Shown here in pieces: positions 19,820 to 30,868 of a DNA stretch of 64,000 nucleotides; the first letter of the stretch is position 1, and every line of letters begins with the position of its first letter. Position numbers and translations under genes: made by a program. The stretch comes from Dillenia suffruticosa. Taxonomy: Eukaryota > Streptophyta > Magnoliopsida > Dilleniales > Dilleniaceae. Under the pieces are notes generated by a model, which did no database searches, had not been told where the DNA came from, and saw only the letters and a program-made list of their open reading frames with translations. The stretch spans positions 13,654,501 through 13,718,500 of the forward strand of contig JAVTVX010000034.1 of the NCBI GenBank assembly GCA_033439265.1, read 5' to 3'.

Positions 19820-22800
19820 ATGCGAATATTCGGTATCGATGCCCGTATTCTCATAGATACCGGGTCAAATTTTTCTTATGTGAGCGATACGTTCGCTTGT
19901 CATTCTGATAGACCTCTCTCGCCACTTGATGCGGAGATTTTGGTAGTCACTCCTCTTGACAAGCATATTGTTCGAGATACAGTCTATAGGGGCTGTGAGG
20001 TCGGAATTGGGGAGACAGTATTAGAGGCAGATCTGATTCCGCTCCCTATCACGGATTTCGATGCCATCCTAGGGATGGATTGGCTGAGTTTACACCGGGC
20101 TTCCGTGGATTGTTTCACGAAGGAGGTTGAGTTTAGGAGGTCCGAGCAGCCACCGTTAGTATTCCGAGGTGAGAGACGAGTGTTGCCCCGCAGTATTATC
20201 TCTGTTATGAAGGCCAGACGTTTGGTACGCCATGGTTGTGCGGCTTATCTGGCTTATGTTGTTGACACCACCGTTGAGGGACCGAGGCTTGAAGACGTCC
20301 CTGTGGTGCAGGAATTTTTAGATGTGTTCCCCGAGGAGCTTCCCGGATTACCACCAGTTCGGGAGTTCGATTTCGAGATTGATTTAGTACCGGGGACCAA
20401 TCCTATTTCTATTCCGCCATACAGAATGGCGCCTGCTGAACTGAGAGAGCTTAAAACTCAGTTACAGGAACTTCTGGACAAGGGGTTTATTCGTCCGAGC
20501 ACCTCACCTTGGGGCGCTCCGGTACTGTTTGTAAAGAAGAAGGATGGTACATTTCGGCTTTGTGTGGATTACAGACAATTGAACAAAGCCACCATCAAGA
20601 ACCGATATCCCCTGCCTCGTATCGATGACTTGTTTGATCAGCTGCAGGGAGCTAAGGTTTTCTCTAAGATTGATCTCCGTTCGGGTTATCATCAGTTGAG
20701 GATTCAGGCCGAAGATGTGCCCAAGACAGCTTTTCGCACCCGATACGGCCATTACGAGTTTCTAGTCATGCCGTTTGGGCTGACTAATGCCCCAGCTGCT
20801 TTTATGGATCTGATGAACCGAGTTTTTCACGACTATTTGGATCGGTTCGTCATCGTATTCATCGATGACATCTTGATATATTCACGGAGCGATGAAGATC
20901 ATGTTCAGCACCTTCGGGTGGTATTACAGATACTCCGTGAGAAGCAGCTATATGCCAAATTCTCAAAATGTGAGTTTTGGCTAAGACAAATTGGATTCTT
21001 GGGGCACATTGTCTCCGCGGAAGGTATTTATGTTGATCCGCGGAAGGTTGAGGCTATAGTGAAGTGGGAGCAGCCACAAACAGTTACCGAGATTCGTAGT
21101 TTTCTCGGTTTGGCCGGGTATTATCGCAGATTTGTAGAGGGATTCTCCCGGATAGCTGCCCCGTTGTCGAGATTGACCCAAAAGGGGGTCAAGTTTGCTT
21201 GGGATGACCGTTGTGAGGCAAGCTTCCAGGAGCTCAAACAACGGTTAACATCCGCCCCTATTTTAGCCCTTCCCACTAGTAGTCGGGAGTATACAGTGTA
21301 CAGTGATGCTAGGCAACAGGGATTGGGTTGTGTTCTGATGCAGGATGGTCGGGTTATTGCGTATGCCTCGCGACAGCTGAAGAAACACGAGGGTAACTAC
21401 CCGACACATGATTTAGAGTTGGCAGCCATAGTCTTCGCGTTGAAGATATGGCGGCATTATCTTTATGGGGTAACCTGCAGGGTATTTACCGACCACAGGA
21501 GTTTGAAATATCTGTTTACCCAAAAAGAGCTGAATTTGAGACAGAGGAGATGGTTGGAGTTATTGAAAGACTATGATCTCATTATTGACTATCATCCGGG
21601 CAAGGCAAATGTTGTAGCAGATGCCTTGAGTCGGAAGTCAGCATCATCCTCACAGTCGACAGAGAAAGCCTACCTTTCTTGTTTAGTGGGACTCCGAGCC
21701 TTAGGAGTCAGTTTGACTAACGATGATCAGGGAGGCTTATTAGCCAGATTTGAGGTCAGGCCGACTTTGTTCGACCGTATCAGGGAGCTCCAGAGTACGG
21801 ATGAGGAGATCCAGGGTATTGCAGATAGAGTCCGCAGAGCTGAGGGCGGAGACTTTAGAGTCCGTGATGATGGACTCATGGTATTCAGAGACAGAGTGTG
21901 TATTCCGGCCGATAGTGATCTTCGGCGTGCTATCCTTGAGGAAGCACATTCTTCTGCATATGCTATGCATCCCGGGGGTACGAAGATGTATCGGACCATC
22001 AGAGGTAGCTACTGGTGGTCAGGCATGAAGAGGGATATAGCAGAGTTTGTGGCACGATGCTTGGTGTGCCAGCAGGTGAAGGCCGAACATCAGCGTCCAG
22101 CGGGCACACTGCAGCCTCTTCCTATTCCTGAGTGGAAATGGGAGCATATTACTATGGATTTCGTGATGGGATTGCCGCGGACTTCTACACGGCATGATGC
22201 GATTTGGGTGATTGTCGATCGACTCACCAAATCTGCGCATTTCATCCCTATCCGCAGTGACTATTCTTTAGAGGCGTTGGCACGTCTCTACATTGATACC
22301 ATAGTTCGACTTCACGGGGTACCTGTGTCGATTGTTTCAGATAGGGACCCCAGGTTCACATCTAGGTTTTGGCCCAAATTGCAGGAGGCATTGGGTACTA
22401 GATTGAATTTCAGTACGGCATATCACCCTCAGACGGACGGCCAGTCTGAGAGGACCATTCAGACCCTTGAGGACATGCTGAGAGCATGTGTGATGGATTT
22501 CCGGGGTAGTTGGGATCGGCACCTTCCACTAGTCGAGTTCGCATATAATAACAGTTATCAAGCCAGTATAGGGATGCCCCCGTATGAGGCACTATATGGC
22601 AGGAAGTGCCGCACCCCGATATGCTGGGATGAGATCGGAGAGCGACGTCTCAACAGCGTTGAGTTGATTGAACAAACAAAGGATAAAGTTAAGGTTATCC
22701 GTGAGCGGATGAAAGCCGCCCAGGACAGACAGAAGACGTATGCTGATCGTAGGCGGCGACCTCTTGAGTTTGCTACGGGAGATATGGTTTTCTTGAGAAT

Positions 22801-23197
22801 ATCTCCCTGGAAGGGAGTTATACGGTTCAGGCAGCGGGGCAAGTTGAGCCCTAGATATATTGGGCCCTTCCGTATCCTTGAAAGGGTCGGGAGTGTGGCA
22901 TATAGATTGGAGCTGCCAGATGAACTATCCCGCATTCACGACGTATTCCATGTCTCAGTACTCAGGAAATACTTGACCGATCCTTCTCATGTACTTGAGC
23001 CTCCACCTCTTGAGTTGCGAGAGGATCTTCATTTTCCAGTTCAGCCCGTGGCTATTCTAGATCGACAAGTCAGGAAGCTACGGAGTAAGGAAATTTCATT
23101 AGTCAAAGTTTTGTGGAGAAGTGATCAGGTCAAGGAGGAGACCTGGGAGCAAGAGGAAGCTATGAGGAGTCAATACCCCCATTTATTTACAGTGTAA
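19820..23197 (+). CDS. pol: Pol polyprotein: protease, reverse transcriptase, RNase H, integrase, chromodomain-like tail
   Basis: 1125 residues without a stop. Protease: IDTGSNF, catalytic Asp at 13. RT: about 180-420, with [31 protein letters not shown] and the catalytic FIDD at about 348-351. RNase H: from about 490 ([10 protein letters not shown]) to about 620. Integrase: zinc-binding [14 protein letters not shown] at about 716-755; catalytic residues in TMDFVMG (about 778), VSDRDPRF (about 839) and [10 protein letters not shown] (about 876). C-terminal about 50 residues: [32 protein letters not shown], resembling Tekay/Del chromodomains. It makes cDNA and inserts it into host chromatin. 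The upstream ATG at 19820 may not be used if Pol is made as a Gag-Pol fusion. Confidence 0.96.
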   Translation: MRIFGIDARILIDTGSNFSYVSDTFACHSDRPLSPLDAEILVVTPLDKHIVRDTVYRGCEVGIGETVLEADLIPLPITDFDAILGMDWLSLHRASVDCFTKEVEFRRSEQPPLVFRGERRVLPRSIISVMKARRLVRHGCAAYLAYVVDTTVEGPRLEDVPVVQEFLDVFPEELPGLPPVREFDFEIDLVPGTNPISIPPYRMAPAELRELKTQLQELLDKGFIRPSTSPWGAPVLFVKKKDGTFRLCVDYRQLNKATIKNRYPLPRIDDLFDQLQGAKVFSKIDLRSGYHQLRIQAEDVPKTAFRTRYGHYEFLVMPFGLTNAPAAFMDLMNRVFHDYLDRFVIVFIDDILIYSRSDEDHVQHLRVVLQILREKQLYAKFSKCEFWLRQIGFLGHIVSAEGIYVDPRKVEAIVKWEQPQTVTEIRSFLGLAGYYRRFVEGFSRIAAPLSRLTQKGVKFAWDDRCEASFQELKQRLTSAPILALPTSSREYTVYSDARQQGLGCVLMQDGRVIAYASRQLKKHEGNYPTHDLELAAIVFALKIWRHYLYGVTCRVFTDHRSLKYLFTQKELNLRQRRWLELLKDYDLIIDYHPGKANVVADALSRKSASSSQSTEKAYLSCLVGLRALGVSLTNDDQGGLLARFEVRPTLFDRIRELQSTDEEIQGIADRVRRAEGGDFRVRDDGLMVFRDRVCIPADSDLRRAILEEAHSSAYAMHPGGTKMYRTIRGSYWWSGMKRDIAEFVARCLVCQQVKAEHQRPAGTLQPLPIPEWKWEHITMDFVMGLPRTSTRHDAIWVIVDRLTKSAHFIPIRSDYSLEALARLYIDTIVRLHGVPVSIVSDRDPRFTSRFWPKLQEALGTRLNFSTAYHPQTDGQSERTIQTLEDMLRACVMDFRGSWDRHLPLVEFAYNNSYQASIGMPPYEALYGRKCRTPICWDEIGERRLNSVELIEQTKDKVKVIRERMKAAQDRQKTYADRRRRPLEFATGDMVFLRISPWKGVIRFRQRGKLSPRYIGPFRILERVGSVAYRLELPDELSRIHDVFHVSVLRKYLTDPSHVLEPPPLELREDLHFPVQPVAILDRQVRKLRSKEISLVKVLWRSDQVKEETWEQEEAMRSQYPHLFTV

Positions 23198-23227
23198 ATT
23201 CTCTTTTAGTTTCGAGGACGAAACTTG

Positions 23228-23245
23228 ATTTTAGGGGGTTAGAAA
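23228..23245 (+). other. Polypurine tract
   Basis: tttTAGGGGGttaGAAA ends directly at the 3' LTR start. Its position and AGGGGG core match plus-strand primer tracts of Tekay-type elements. Confidence 0.8.
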
Positions 23246-23258
23246 TGTAACACTGCAC

Positions 23259-23290
<32 letters not shown>

Positions 23291-25712
23291 AAAATTAGGG
23301 CTTAAAGCCCTAATTCTTTTTTTAATTCTTTCTCTTCTCCGCCGTGGTCTCTCTCCCGCCACCGCACGCCGCCCACTGCTCCACCCTCCTCCCGCGATCG
23401 CGGCAGCTGCAGCGCCTCCCGCGAGCAGCTCCTTCCTCCACGCGAGCGCTGCCTCCTAGCGCGCGAGCCCAGCACGCCACAGCTCGCGATCCCCCGCGAG
23501 CCAGCGCGCCACAGCTCGCGATCTCCCGCGAGCCAGCGTCCCGCGAGCCAGCGCGCTACCCCTGCTCGACCCAGCTCGCGACTCATCGCGAGCCAACGCG
23601 CGACCCAGCTCGCGACCTAGCGCGAGCTAGCGCACGAGCCAGCGCGCGACCCAGCTCGCGACCCAGCGCGAGCCAGCGCGCGACCCAGCTCGTGACCTAG
23701 AGCGAGCCCTAACCGTGAGCGGGCCAGCCCACCAGCGGCCCAAGGCCCAGTCCAGCCGCGGCCCACTGCATCCCGCGAAGCCCGCTGCGGCCAGCAAGCC
23801 GGGCTGAGAGCCCGTGAGCCACCAGCGGGCCAGCCCGCTAGCAGCCAGCCACCGGCCCGCGAGCCCGTGACGGCCCGCGAGCCCGCGACCGGCTTTCCCC
23901 TGTGAGAGCTCACCTGCATCTTCTGTATTGCAGGTAACGACTGTATTGATTGAAGTTCTATGGTTTGCTGGTAGAAATTTAGTGGTTTCTAATACATCTG
24001 AAGTTTGGGAAATATTACAGGTTTTAAACCAACCCGACGGGCGAACGACAACTAGGTCTGAAACCCGAGGAACCTTAGGTGAGAGATGAATAAATTTTAT
24101 TGATAGAATCCCTTATTAGGGTTTTAATCGTTATAAATTTGACGATTTGATTAGGTTTGTCTTTTGGAGAGTCGTTGAAAAAAAAAATAGGGAGTGACCA
24201 CCCTCCCTAGATAAAGTGAGTGGGACTCTAATCTCTTGCATAAAATAGTAAAACGTATTTTCTGTCGCATTTTCGATAAAACATGCTTTGATATGCATTC
24301 GTTGACGTGTGATATTAAATTTGGAAATCTGTTTTGTGATTTTTGGAGTGTCTTGAATTATATTTGCAATGACTATGCATCCATGGTTTGAGATGAATCA
24401 ATAGTTGTGCCATTTTTGAAAATGTATAAATTTCATTTTATACCAATGTAGTGATATGCTGTTTTGAAATGAATTTGATGAGACGTATTGGCACGCAAAA
24501 TTTAAAAAATGTTTTTGATGAACTATGTGGGTTGGATGCCTACTAGTTGTGCGATGATGTGATGATACTCGTGGGACGTTGTGCCCTGGGACGTTGTGCC
24601 CTTGTGATACTATGGGACGTTGTGCCCTTGTGATATTATGATATTCCGTAGCTACGAAGGGCGTTTGTAGAGGCACGGGTTGCCCGGATACGCTTCTGCA
24701 GGAGGTATCCGCAAACGTCATTTATTCTAAAGGCTATAGGCGCGGCCGGTTGAACCCACGTAGGGGGAGGACGTGTGTGACGCCACCGTCTAGCACCGGG
24801 CGGGGTCCTATACACGTTGATGAGTTGGCCCCAGCGAGCTCATGGCCAACGTCGGGGTAGAGAGCGTTTCAAAGTCTATGCATAATAAAACCCCCGACGC
24901 GCCTGTCCTTGGTCACGGTTGACCTTTGCCAGGACTATTTTTGGCTCGCTCTGACATTACTTGATTTTAAATGGATGCATACATGCTTGCTATCGTGTGT
25001 TTGATTAAATGATTTCAAAATGATAAATATATCATGTTTTGCTGCGAAGTGTAAATTGTTGTTTCGAATGATATTATTTGACACTCCAATTGTTCACCTA
25101 TGCTATTTATGCTTGATATTACCCCCCTCACTCACTGAGTATCTTCCCATGATACTCACCCCTCTATTTTCTCTCCTCAGACAGGTTTATTGTGATAGAG
25201 CGGTGTTACAGGCTCTAGTGCGGATTTATTGTTCTGACGGTGAGATTTACTTCTAATTTAGTTTCGACCCTGCGAGGTCTTGACATTGAGGTCCGTAGTT
25301 GGCCATGTACTTATTTTGGGATGACTGTATAGTTTAACTCTCATATTTCATTTGCATTGAGGCGATTGTACGTACTTGAACGTTACTTGGGAAATGTGAT
25401 ATATATTGTATAAACTTAGGTCCGCTCGATATAGCGGCTGTTCATGCTCTAGTTGGGCATGACAGTAGAGGTCTGTGGCTAGGTTTGTTTATAACCTTGC
25501 GTTGTTCTGAATGTTGGCTGTGGTGTTAGTTGATTTTGGAGAGGCCGGGATGGCCATTTGTGTATTGTACAGGATGATTTGGATTATACAGGTATAATTG
25601 TACATGGGAAACCTCCGATTTATGGGGAGGTTCTGCCCAATTTTCTGTAAAAATACAGCCGACATTCAGGGGCAACGGGCGGCTGTTCACGATCCCGGTT
25701 TGGGGCGTGACA
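23246..25712 (+). repeat. 3' LTR of the chromovirus
   Basis: 2467 bp, same landmarks as the 5' LTR. Differences seen by eye: A run 29 instead of 32; gcaagcag/gcgagcag; agcgctagcc/agcgcgagcc; cccgtgaag/cccgcgaag; a shorter A run near 24178; ggctgctcat/ggctgttcat; tatagcc/tataacc. Confidence 0.95.
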
Positions 25713-25717
25713 TTTGT
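25713..25717. repeat. Target-site duplication, right copy (TTTGT)
   Basis: Matches 15444-15448 exactly. Confidence 0.93.
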
Positions 25718-26044
25718 TATTAGCAGCAGAGGACCGGATGAGGAGAAGCAGGATGTGCAGATTTGACTTTTGGTTAGCTATTAGAAGTTAAATTAAGGAA
25801 AAAGTTATTATGTTTACATTAAAGTGGTTCCCAAAGAGATGATAATCAAACCAAATTGTTGAAACACGTGAAATGAACCTAACAGTGGCATATGAAAAGG
25901 GCCTTCCGGTTCCAAGGCTTACATCTTAGGCTAGTCTCCATTATCAAGCAAATACAAAGCTCCAAATGAATAGCATTAAAAAATAAAGCATTTAAAATTA
26001 AATTCAACTATATACAACTGACAAACATGAAATCAAGCTTTCCT

Positions 26045-26082
<38 letters not shown>

Positions 26083-26504
26083 GTCCACTCACAGGAACCC
26101 TTTTAACTCCTTGGTTATTTGGATCCCGCATAATCAGCTTCTCATCACCGTCCAAAATGAGCTCCCCGTTTCTCTGAAACCCCGACGGGTATGATACTTG
26201 AGGAAGGGGTCTAAGCCTCAGCAACCTAGTCCAAGAGCACCTGTCCTCGCCCCAATCATCATAGTCCTCATCACCCACATATCAAAGCATTGCTATGTAA
26301 TGTGCGGTCCAAAACCAAAAGTAACCAACGCAGTACCGTCATTTAGCACCGAAATAGTTAAGATCCTTTCATCACCGCAGGCAGTGATAGGCAATAGAAT
26401 CTCAAGGAATTTCTCATTTGTCAAATTGAATGCAAAGAGTGATTTTGACAACCGACACGTTTCCTTTTCTACAAGTGGAGGTCAACAAATTTTTTCTTTT
26501 TTTT

Positions 26505-26665
26505 TTTTAAATAAACTATCATATCTGTCGTTCAGATTAAATTCAATTCAAATCAGACTAAATACTTAAAAGTCATTATTTTCTTCATCCATAAGACTCA
26601 AACCCGAAATCTTATTTAAACGATCTTGGGGTCCGGTCATTTAACCAACTAAGTATCGATAAAGA
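26505..26665 (-). mobile_element. Candidate tRNA-derived SINE in the F-box pseudogene
   Basis: On the minus strand the segment has box A-like ttagttggttaaatgaccgg and box B-like gggtttgagtcttatgg. It ends in an A-rich tail (T run at about 26499-26510 on plus). It sits where the intact paralogue has contiguous coding sequence. I found no clear target-site duplication. Confidence 0.5.
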
Positions 26666-27184
26666 AGTCCGTTTAAGTGCACACATGGATAATAGAGAAG
26701 AGCAAGATTTTCAACATGTTTGTTTTTGATTTTCCAAGAGTCATTTTTTAAGGAATATATATTCAACATGCCTTTGCAACCACGGCCGTCGCCAGGAAAC
26801 ATAGTCCTGACCAGTTTGTAGTCACACCAAAACCAAACCCGTAACAGGTTCGGTTAAGATTCTTTGGAAGCTCAAATGAAATCCCAAGTTTGGGTACAAA
26901 TTTGAGTTGTCTAACGGCAGGGTTCCACAATGTGATGCCATTCTCAGTCCACACACAATAGATGCCATTACAGGGTCCAGAAATTTGGAGACGCTTATCT
27001 TTTTCAAATGCGTTAGGGATTTTAATTTCTTAAAAGACGTAGTGATTCGCTCGAGAGTAATGTCAAAGCATTGCTTCCGATTCTGGGGTAGGAATGAGAG
27101 ATGATCAAGTCGCGATTTTCAACGTGAATTTGGAGTTGGGTAGGTATTTGAAAATAAAATGAGGGTTCTAGAGAACAAGCACTC

Positions 27185-27286
27185 CTTTTTTTTTTTTTTT
27201 TTTTTTTTTTCTACACGAACATTCGAATTTCGGATTGTCAGATTGGGAAAGAGAGTTGTGATCACTAAATTATTCTTGGGGATGAT
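27185..27286 (-). mobile_element. Short retroposon with poly(A) tail and 11-bp target-site duplication
   Basis: The perfect duplication AACAAGCACTC flanks it (27174-27184 and 27287-27297). A run of about 24 T on the plus strand at its left end is the A tail of a minus-strand insertion. The remaining 75 bp contain an 'aaattcgaatg' box B-like word but no clear box A, so it is probably a 5'-truncated SINE. Confidence 0.7.
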
Positions 27287-27339
27287 AACAAGCACTCTAA
27301 TGAACCATGCGCGGCGTTGAGGTTTCAAAAGAAAACAAT

Positions 27340-27553
27340 ATACCAACGTGACTTTGCTCAACTGGATGTGGAATTGAGTGCCCATGATCGAAATTCGACT
27401 CTCACCGAGAGTATCAGGCCCGCATGTGTATAGAGTGTTTCCCGTTTAGAGACCCGCCCTCCGACAAGAGCTATTATAGCGGTCGATCCGGATTAATCGG
27501 GATGAATCTCCAAATACCAGGCGGTGTCCAAGATTTGGTATAAAAAAAAAAAA
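27340..27553 (+). mobile_element. tRNA-derived SINE
   Basis: Box A-like tttgctcaactggatg (27353-27368) and box B-like gaaattcgactctcacc begin a body of about 200 bp, which ends with 'ttggtat' and a 12-nt A tail. Flanks AAGAAAACAAT (27329-27339) and AAGAAAGCAAT (27555-27565) form a target-site duplication with one mismatch. It is inserted in the N-terminal part of the F-box pseudogene. Confidence 0.75.
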
Positions 27554-27565
27554 GAAGAAAGCAAT

Positions 27566-28901
27566 CCTAAGCTGTGACATTTACAAAGGAAAATGGGCCA
27601 AGTTTATGAGTGGGACAACTCGCAAACTAATGAACCATGGGCCTAACCATATTGATTTGGGTTGAGCCCAAAAAAGGGGCAAGACAAATCCTTAACTTGG
27701 GCATCCCCACCTAGTTTGTTTGAGTTTCAAACTCAGAGGTGGCTAAGGACACAAATTCAACCCAAAAAACCTATTTTTTTGGTATTATATTAACTAGTCT
27801 CCAAAATAATTCGATTCAGAATTTACAATAACCTATTTAAGGAGACTATTCTCCCAACATAATTTTTTTTATGCCCAAGTCGTGAGTCAAACTCAGAAAC
27901 TTGATTAAGAGATCTAGTACATCTCACTAGGCCAACTGTTCATTTATCCCAAAAAAACCTCTTTTATAATCTCTACATGAGGGACACTTCTCCAGTTAAA
28001 CATAGAAGACACAGTCCCATGCTAACAAGTGTGCTGCTTTTGCTCTTTTCCAAATTTTCAGTGTAAAAAATCACCCACTAGTAATGTAACCACGCCGCAA
28101 ACACTATCTTTCGGAACAAGAGGCATTGAAACAAAAAGCAGCCAGGCGGAGGAAAACCTGATTCTCGGTCTTATCACAAGATGTAGACAACAAGAATTCA
28201 TGGGCTTGATCTATAAAACCATTCGCATATTCTCTCTTAAACTAATAAACTCGTCCACTGCCTGGAAAGTGTGTCCCGGATATCTTTTCAATAGATTGTT
28301 ACGCAGATACAGACAAATCATTCAGTGGCTTTGAAACCAGAGAACCGCTTCTTACTTCTATGTATCGAAGTGATGAGATATTTCTTCACTAAAGGAAATA
28401 GGCTTCCCCTGCAAAAGTTGGAAGAGAAGCTATCCATCAAAGTTGTATCTAGCCAAAGAAATAGCTGTCCAAAGAAATCCATCCTGACAGACCAAGATTA
28501 AAGAGATTTCAAGAATGGAAGTCAAGGGACCCAAACACAATGAAGAAGACGCCACACCATTTCACTTGTCCATGTTGCCAGAAAAAGATGCCTCAGATAA
28601 AAGCAGTGTTTGTGTGAGATCATATGGTATGATGCTAACGTTTTTAGCATGGAGACACACTCCCTCGCAGCGATCACATTTTTGTAAATAGCTAACAACC
28701 ACAATAAGACAACCAAACATTGCCTCAAACAACTCCTGATAGACAGGATAACAATGCATACTAAAAGTGCACATTACTAATTATTGCACACATGAAACAT
28801 ATACTAATGGGGCGAAAACAGTAACTTTTGAAATGATTGACAATTACGAAAACATTCACTCCTGAAAATTTCAGCACTGTTCTCTGCCTACTTAATTGTT
28901 G
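27566..28901. other. Upstream region of the F-box pseudogene, duplicated at 32.53-32.90 kb
   Basis: No gene. Segments 27581-27710 and 28100-28160 are diverged copies of 32530-32655 and 32800-32890. Shared words are 'gaaaatggg(c/t)caagt', 'gagcccaaaaa' and 'ggcattgaaacaa..aaagca'. The F-box unit was therefore duplicated together with upstream DNA. Confidence 0.6.
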
Positions 28902-30066
28902 AAGACACCCAAAACGAAAATTAATTCCTTGATATTCTCTTTTCCACACCAATTCTTAGCAGTTAATTTTGATTTTCACATTCCCTACATTTCTTCAAAC
29001 TATACTCCACTACTGCCACCTGCACCAACTCATTCCAAGAATAAAGGCAGGGTTACAAACTTCGAACAAGCCTCATGCACCCTTGATAGAGTTGTTGAAA
29101 AAAAGGCTGTGAGCCATAGAGGGTGGCAGGTAAGTATGGTGATTGGTAAGTTTGAGTTCAGGATTCGCAATTACAATTGCACAAAGAATTCGTCCTATTC
29201 AAACCTCGGAAAATCAAAATTGCAACCAAATTATTGTATGTACATAATGCATGCTCCAAAAGGTCCTGCACATCAACGTCTCAGGCCTTGATTCTAGGAT
29301 ATCAAAGATACAAAGTTTTAGTCAACAAAAAACCAAGGTATCAATCAGATTTCTCATTGCAAGCATTCATTTGTAGCATGCAATCTATCATTTGATTGCC
29401 GTAATTTTCTTATTTTGTGTGCATTCCTATAACATGAGTTTTCCAAAATCAAATTTTGTTGAATGGTATCTTAATAAAATAAAAGGCAAAACCAAAGAAC
29501 TAGCATTGAGATATGAAAACACAGAACATGACAAAACAAGTCTTCACATACAAGCAACCTGCTAACGGGCCAAAACTAATAAGAAAAATAAACTACATTT
29601 TGATGAAAGAAAGTGACAAGAAGCAAACAGTCTGGAATTTAGCTAATGGGAATCCGATAAAGAGGAGAAGAATCATCAAGTACTTACTCCTTTGACTGAA
29701 ATCAAGCTTTCTTCATAAGAAAACACTCACCTCTCTCTAAGAACTCGAACTTTTTTAATTCCTTGGCTATTGGGGTTGAAGATGATTATTTGCCCATCAG
29801 CAAAGCAAATGAGCTCCCCATTTCTTTGAAACTCCAACCGGGTGGTTCAAGTCTAAGCAACATGGTGCCTTTTGTTGCCATTGCTACCAGAACTTTCACT
29901 CATCACCCATACATCAAAGCATTGGGATGTTCTGTGCTCATAAAAATGAAAAGCAATCAAAGCAATCGATTCATTTAGTAGAGAAACATTCAAGATCTTC
30001 GTCCCATCGCACACATTCATGGGCAGTGGAATCTCAAAATACTCATCATTTCTCAAGCTGAAAGTT
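28902..30066. repeat. Tandem duplication unit 1 (F-box 3' region plus downstream DNA)
   Basis: The unit begins 'gaagacacccaaaacgaaaatta' at 28901 and ends where the same sequence restarts at 30067 ('aagacacccaaaatgaaaatta'). It comprises about 800 bp of non-coding DNA and a 3' fragment of the F-box gene (29698-30063). Unit 2 is 30067-31288. The join at 30063-30067 links F-box coding sequence directly to the repeat start, the signature of unequal crossing-over. Confidence 0.85.
29698..30063 (-). pseudogene. 3' fragment of an F-box gene
   Basis: Minus-strand partial copy of the last third of the gene at 30.9-32.0 kb (GVLTFSLRNDEYFEIPLPMNV, LLNESIALIAFHFYEHRTSQ). Two deletions relative to the intact gene and a shift break the end. 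The GTAAGT donor after the last codons is conserved (29687-29693 region). It has no N-terminus or promoter. Confidence 0.85.
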
Positions 30067-30868
30067 AAGACACCCAAAATGAAAATTAGCTCCTCGATAT
30101 TCTTTTTTCTGCTCCAATTCCTAGCAGTTAATTTTGATTTTCACATTCCCTACGTTTCTTCAAACTACACTCCGCTACTGCCGCCGGTGACAACTCATTC
30201 CAAGAATAAAGGTAGGGACAACTCATTCCAAGAATAAAGGTAGGGGTACGAACTTCAAGCAGTCTTCATCCACCTCCAGATAGGGTTGTTGAAAAAAAGG
30301 CAGCGAGCCATAGAGGGAAGCAGGTAAGTATGGTGATTTGTAAGTTTGAGTTCAGGATCCACAATTACATTTGCACAAAGAATTCGTCCCATTCAAACCT
30401 CATGAAATCAAAATTGCAACCAAATTGTACATACATAATGCATGCTCAATAAGGCCCTCCACATCAACGTTTCAGGCCTTGATTCTAGGACATCAAAGAT
30501 ACAAACTTTTAGTCAAAAAAAACCAAGGTATCAATCAGATTTCTTTTCTCATTGCAAGCATTCGTTTGTAGCATATGATATAACATTTGATTGTCACAAT
30601 TTTCTTATTGTGTGTGCATTCCTATAACAATAGTGTTTTCTAAAATCAAACATTGTGATTAGTATCTTAATAAAATAAAAAGCGAAACCAAAGAATTAGC
30701 ATTGAGATATGAAAACACACAACATGACATAACAACTCTTCACATACAGGCAACCTGCTAACAGGCCAAAACTAACAAGAAAAATAAACTAAATTTTGAT
30801 GAAAGTAAGTGACGATAAGCAAATAGTCTGGAATTTAGCATATGGGAATCCGATAAAGAGGAGAAGAA
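30067..30868. repeat. Tandem duplication unit 2, non-coding part
   Basis: Copy of 28902-29697. It contains a small internal direct repeat, 'gacaactcattccaagaataaaggtag', present twice at about 30188-30243 but once in unit 1. It lies directly 3' of the intact F-box gene and may hold its 3' UTR or a short last exon. Confidence 0.8.

Larger units (their letters stand above)
15449..25712 (+). mobile_element. Complete Tekay/Del-type chromovirus LTR retrotransposon
   Basis: A 10,264-bp element with LTRs 15449-17919 and 23246-25712, both starting TGTAACACTGCAC and ending GGGGCGTGACA. A 5-bp target-site duplication TTTGT lies outside (15444-15448 and 25713-25717). A PBS, gag, pol and PPT lie between the LTRs in the standard order. 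The two LTRs differ by about five substitutions plus homopolymer length, about 0.2%, which marks a very recent insertion. Both reading frames are open. The order protease-RT-RNase H-integrase places it in Ty3/gypsy. The C-terminal segment of pol resembles the chromodomain tail of the Tekay/Del clade. Confidence 0.97.
26033..27340 (-). pseudogene. F-box protein pseudogene (FBA/kelch-associated type), interrupted by retroposons
   Basis: Minus-strand pieces match the long F-box gene at 30.9-32.0 kb in order: the central WTENGITLWNPAVRQLKF (about 26950-26890) and the C-terminal WTRLLRLRPLPQ, FQRNGELI and NNQGVKRVPV (26230-26090). The 3' end is lost in a poly(A) run (26049-26077). The middle is broken by a candidate SINE (26505-26665). 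The N-terminal F-box is broken by two further retroposons at 27185-27286 and 27340-27553, and nothing F-box-like is seen beyond. It is non-functional. The chromovirus inserted about 320 bp away. Confidence 0.8.

Noticed and set aside
27353..27400. tRNA gene from box A and box B
   Set aside because: No cloverleaf beyond the promoter boxes, and the body with A tail and flanking duplication fits a SINE; the same holds for 40149-40340.
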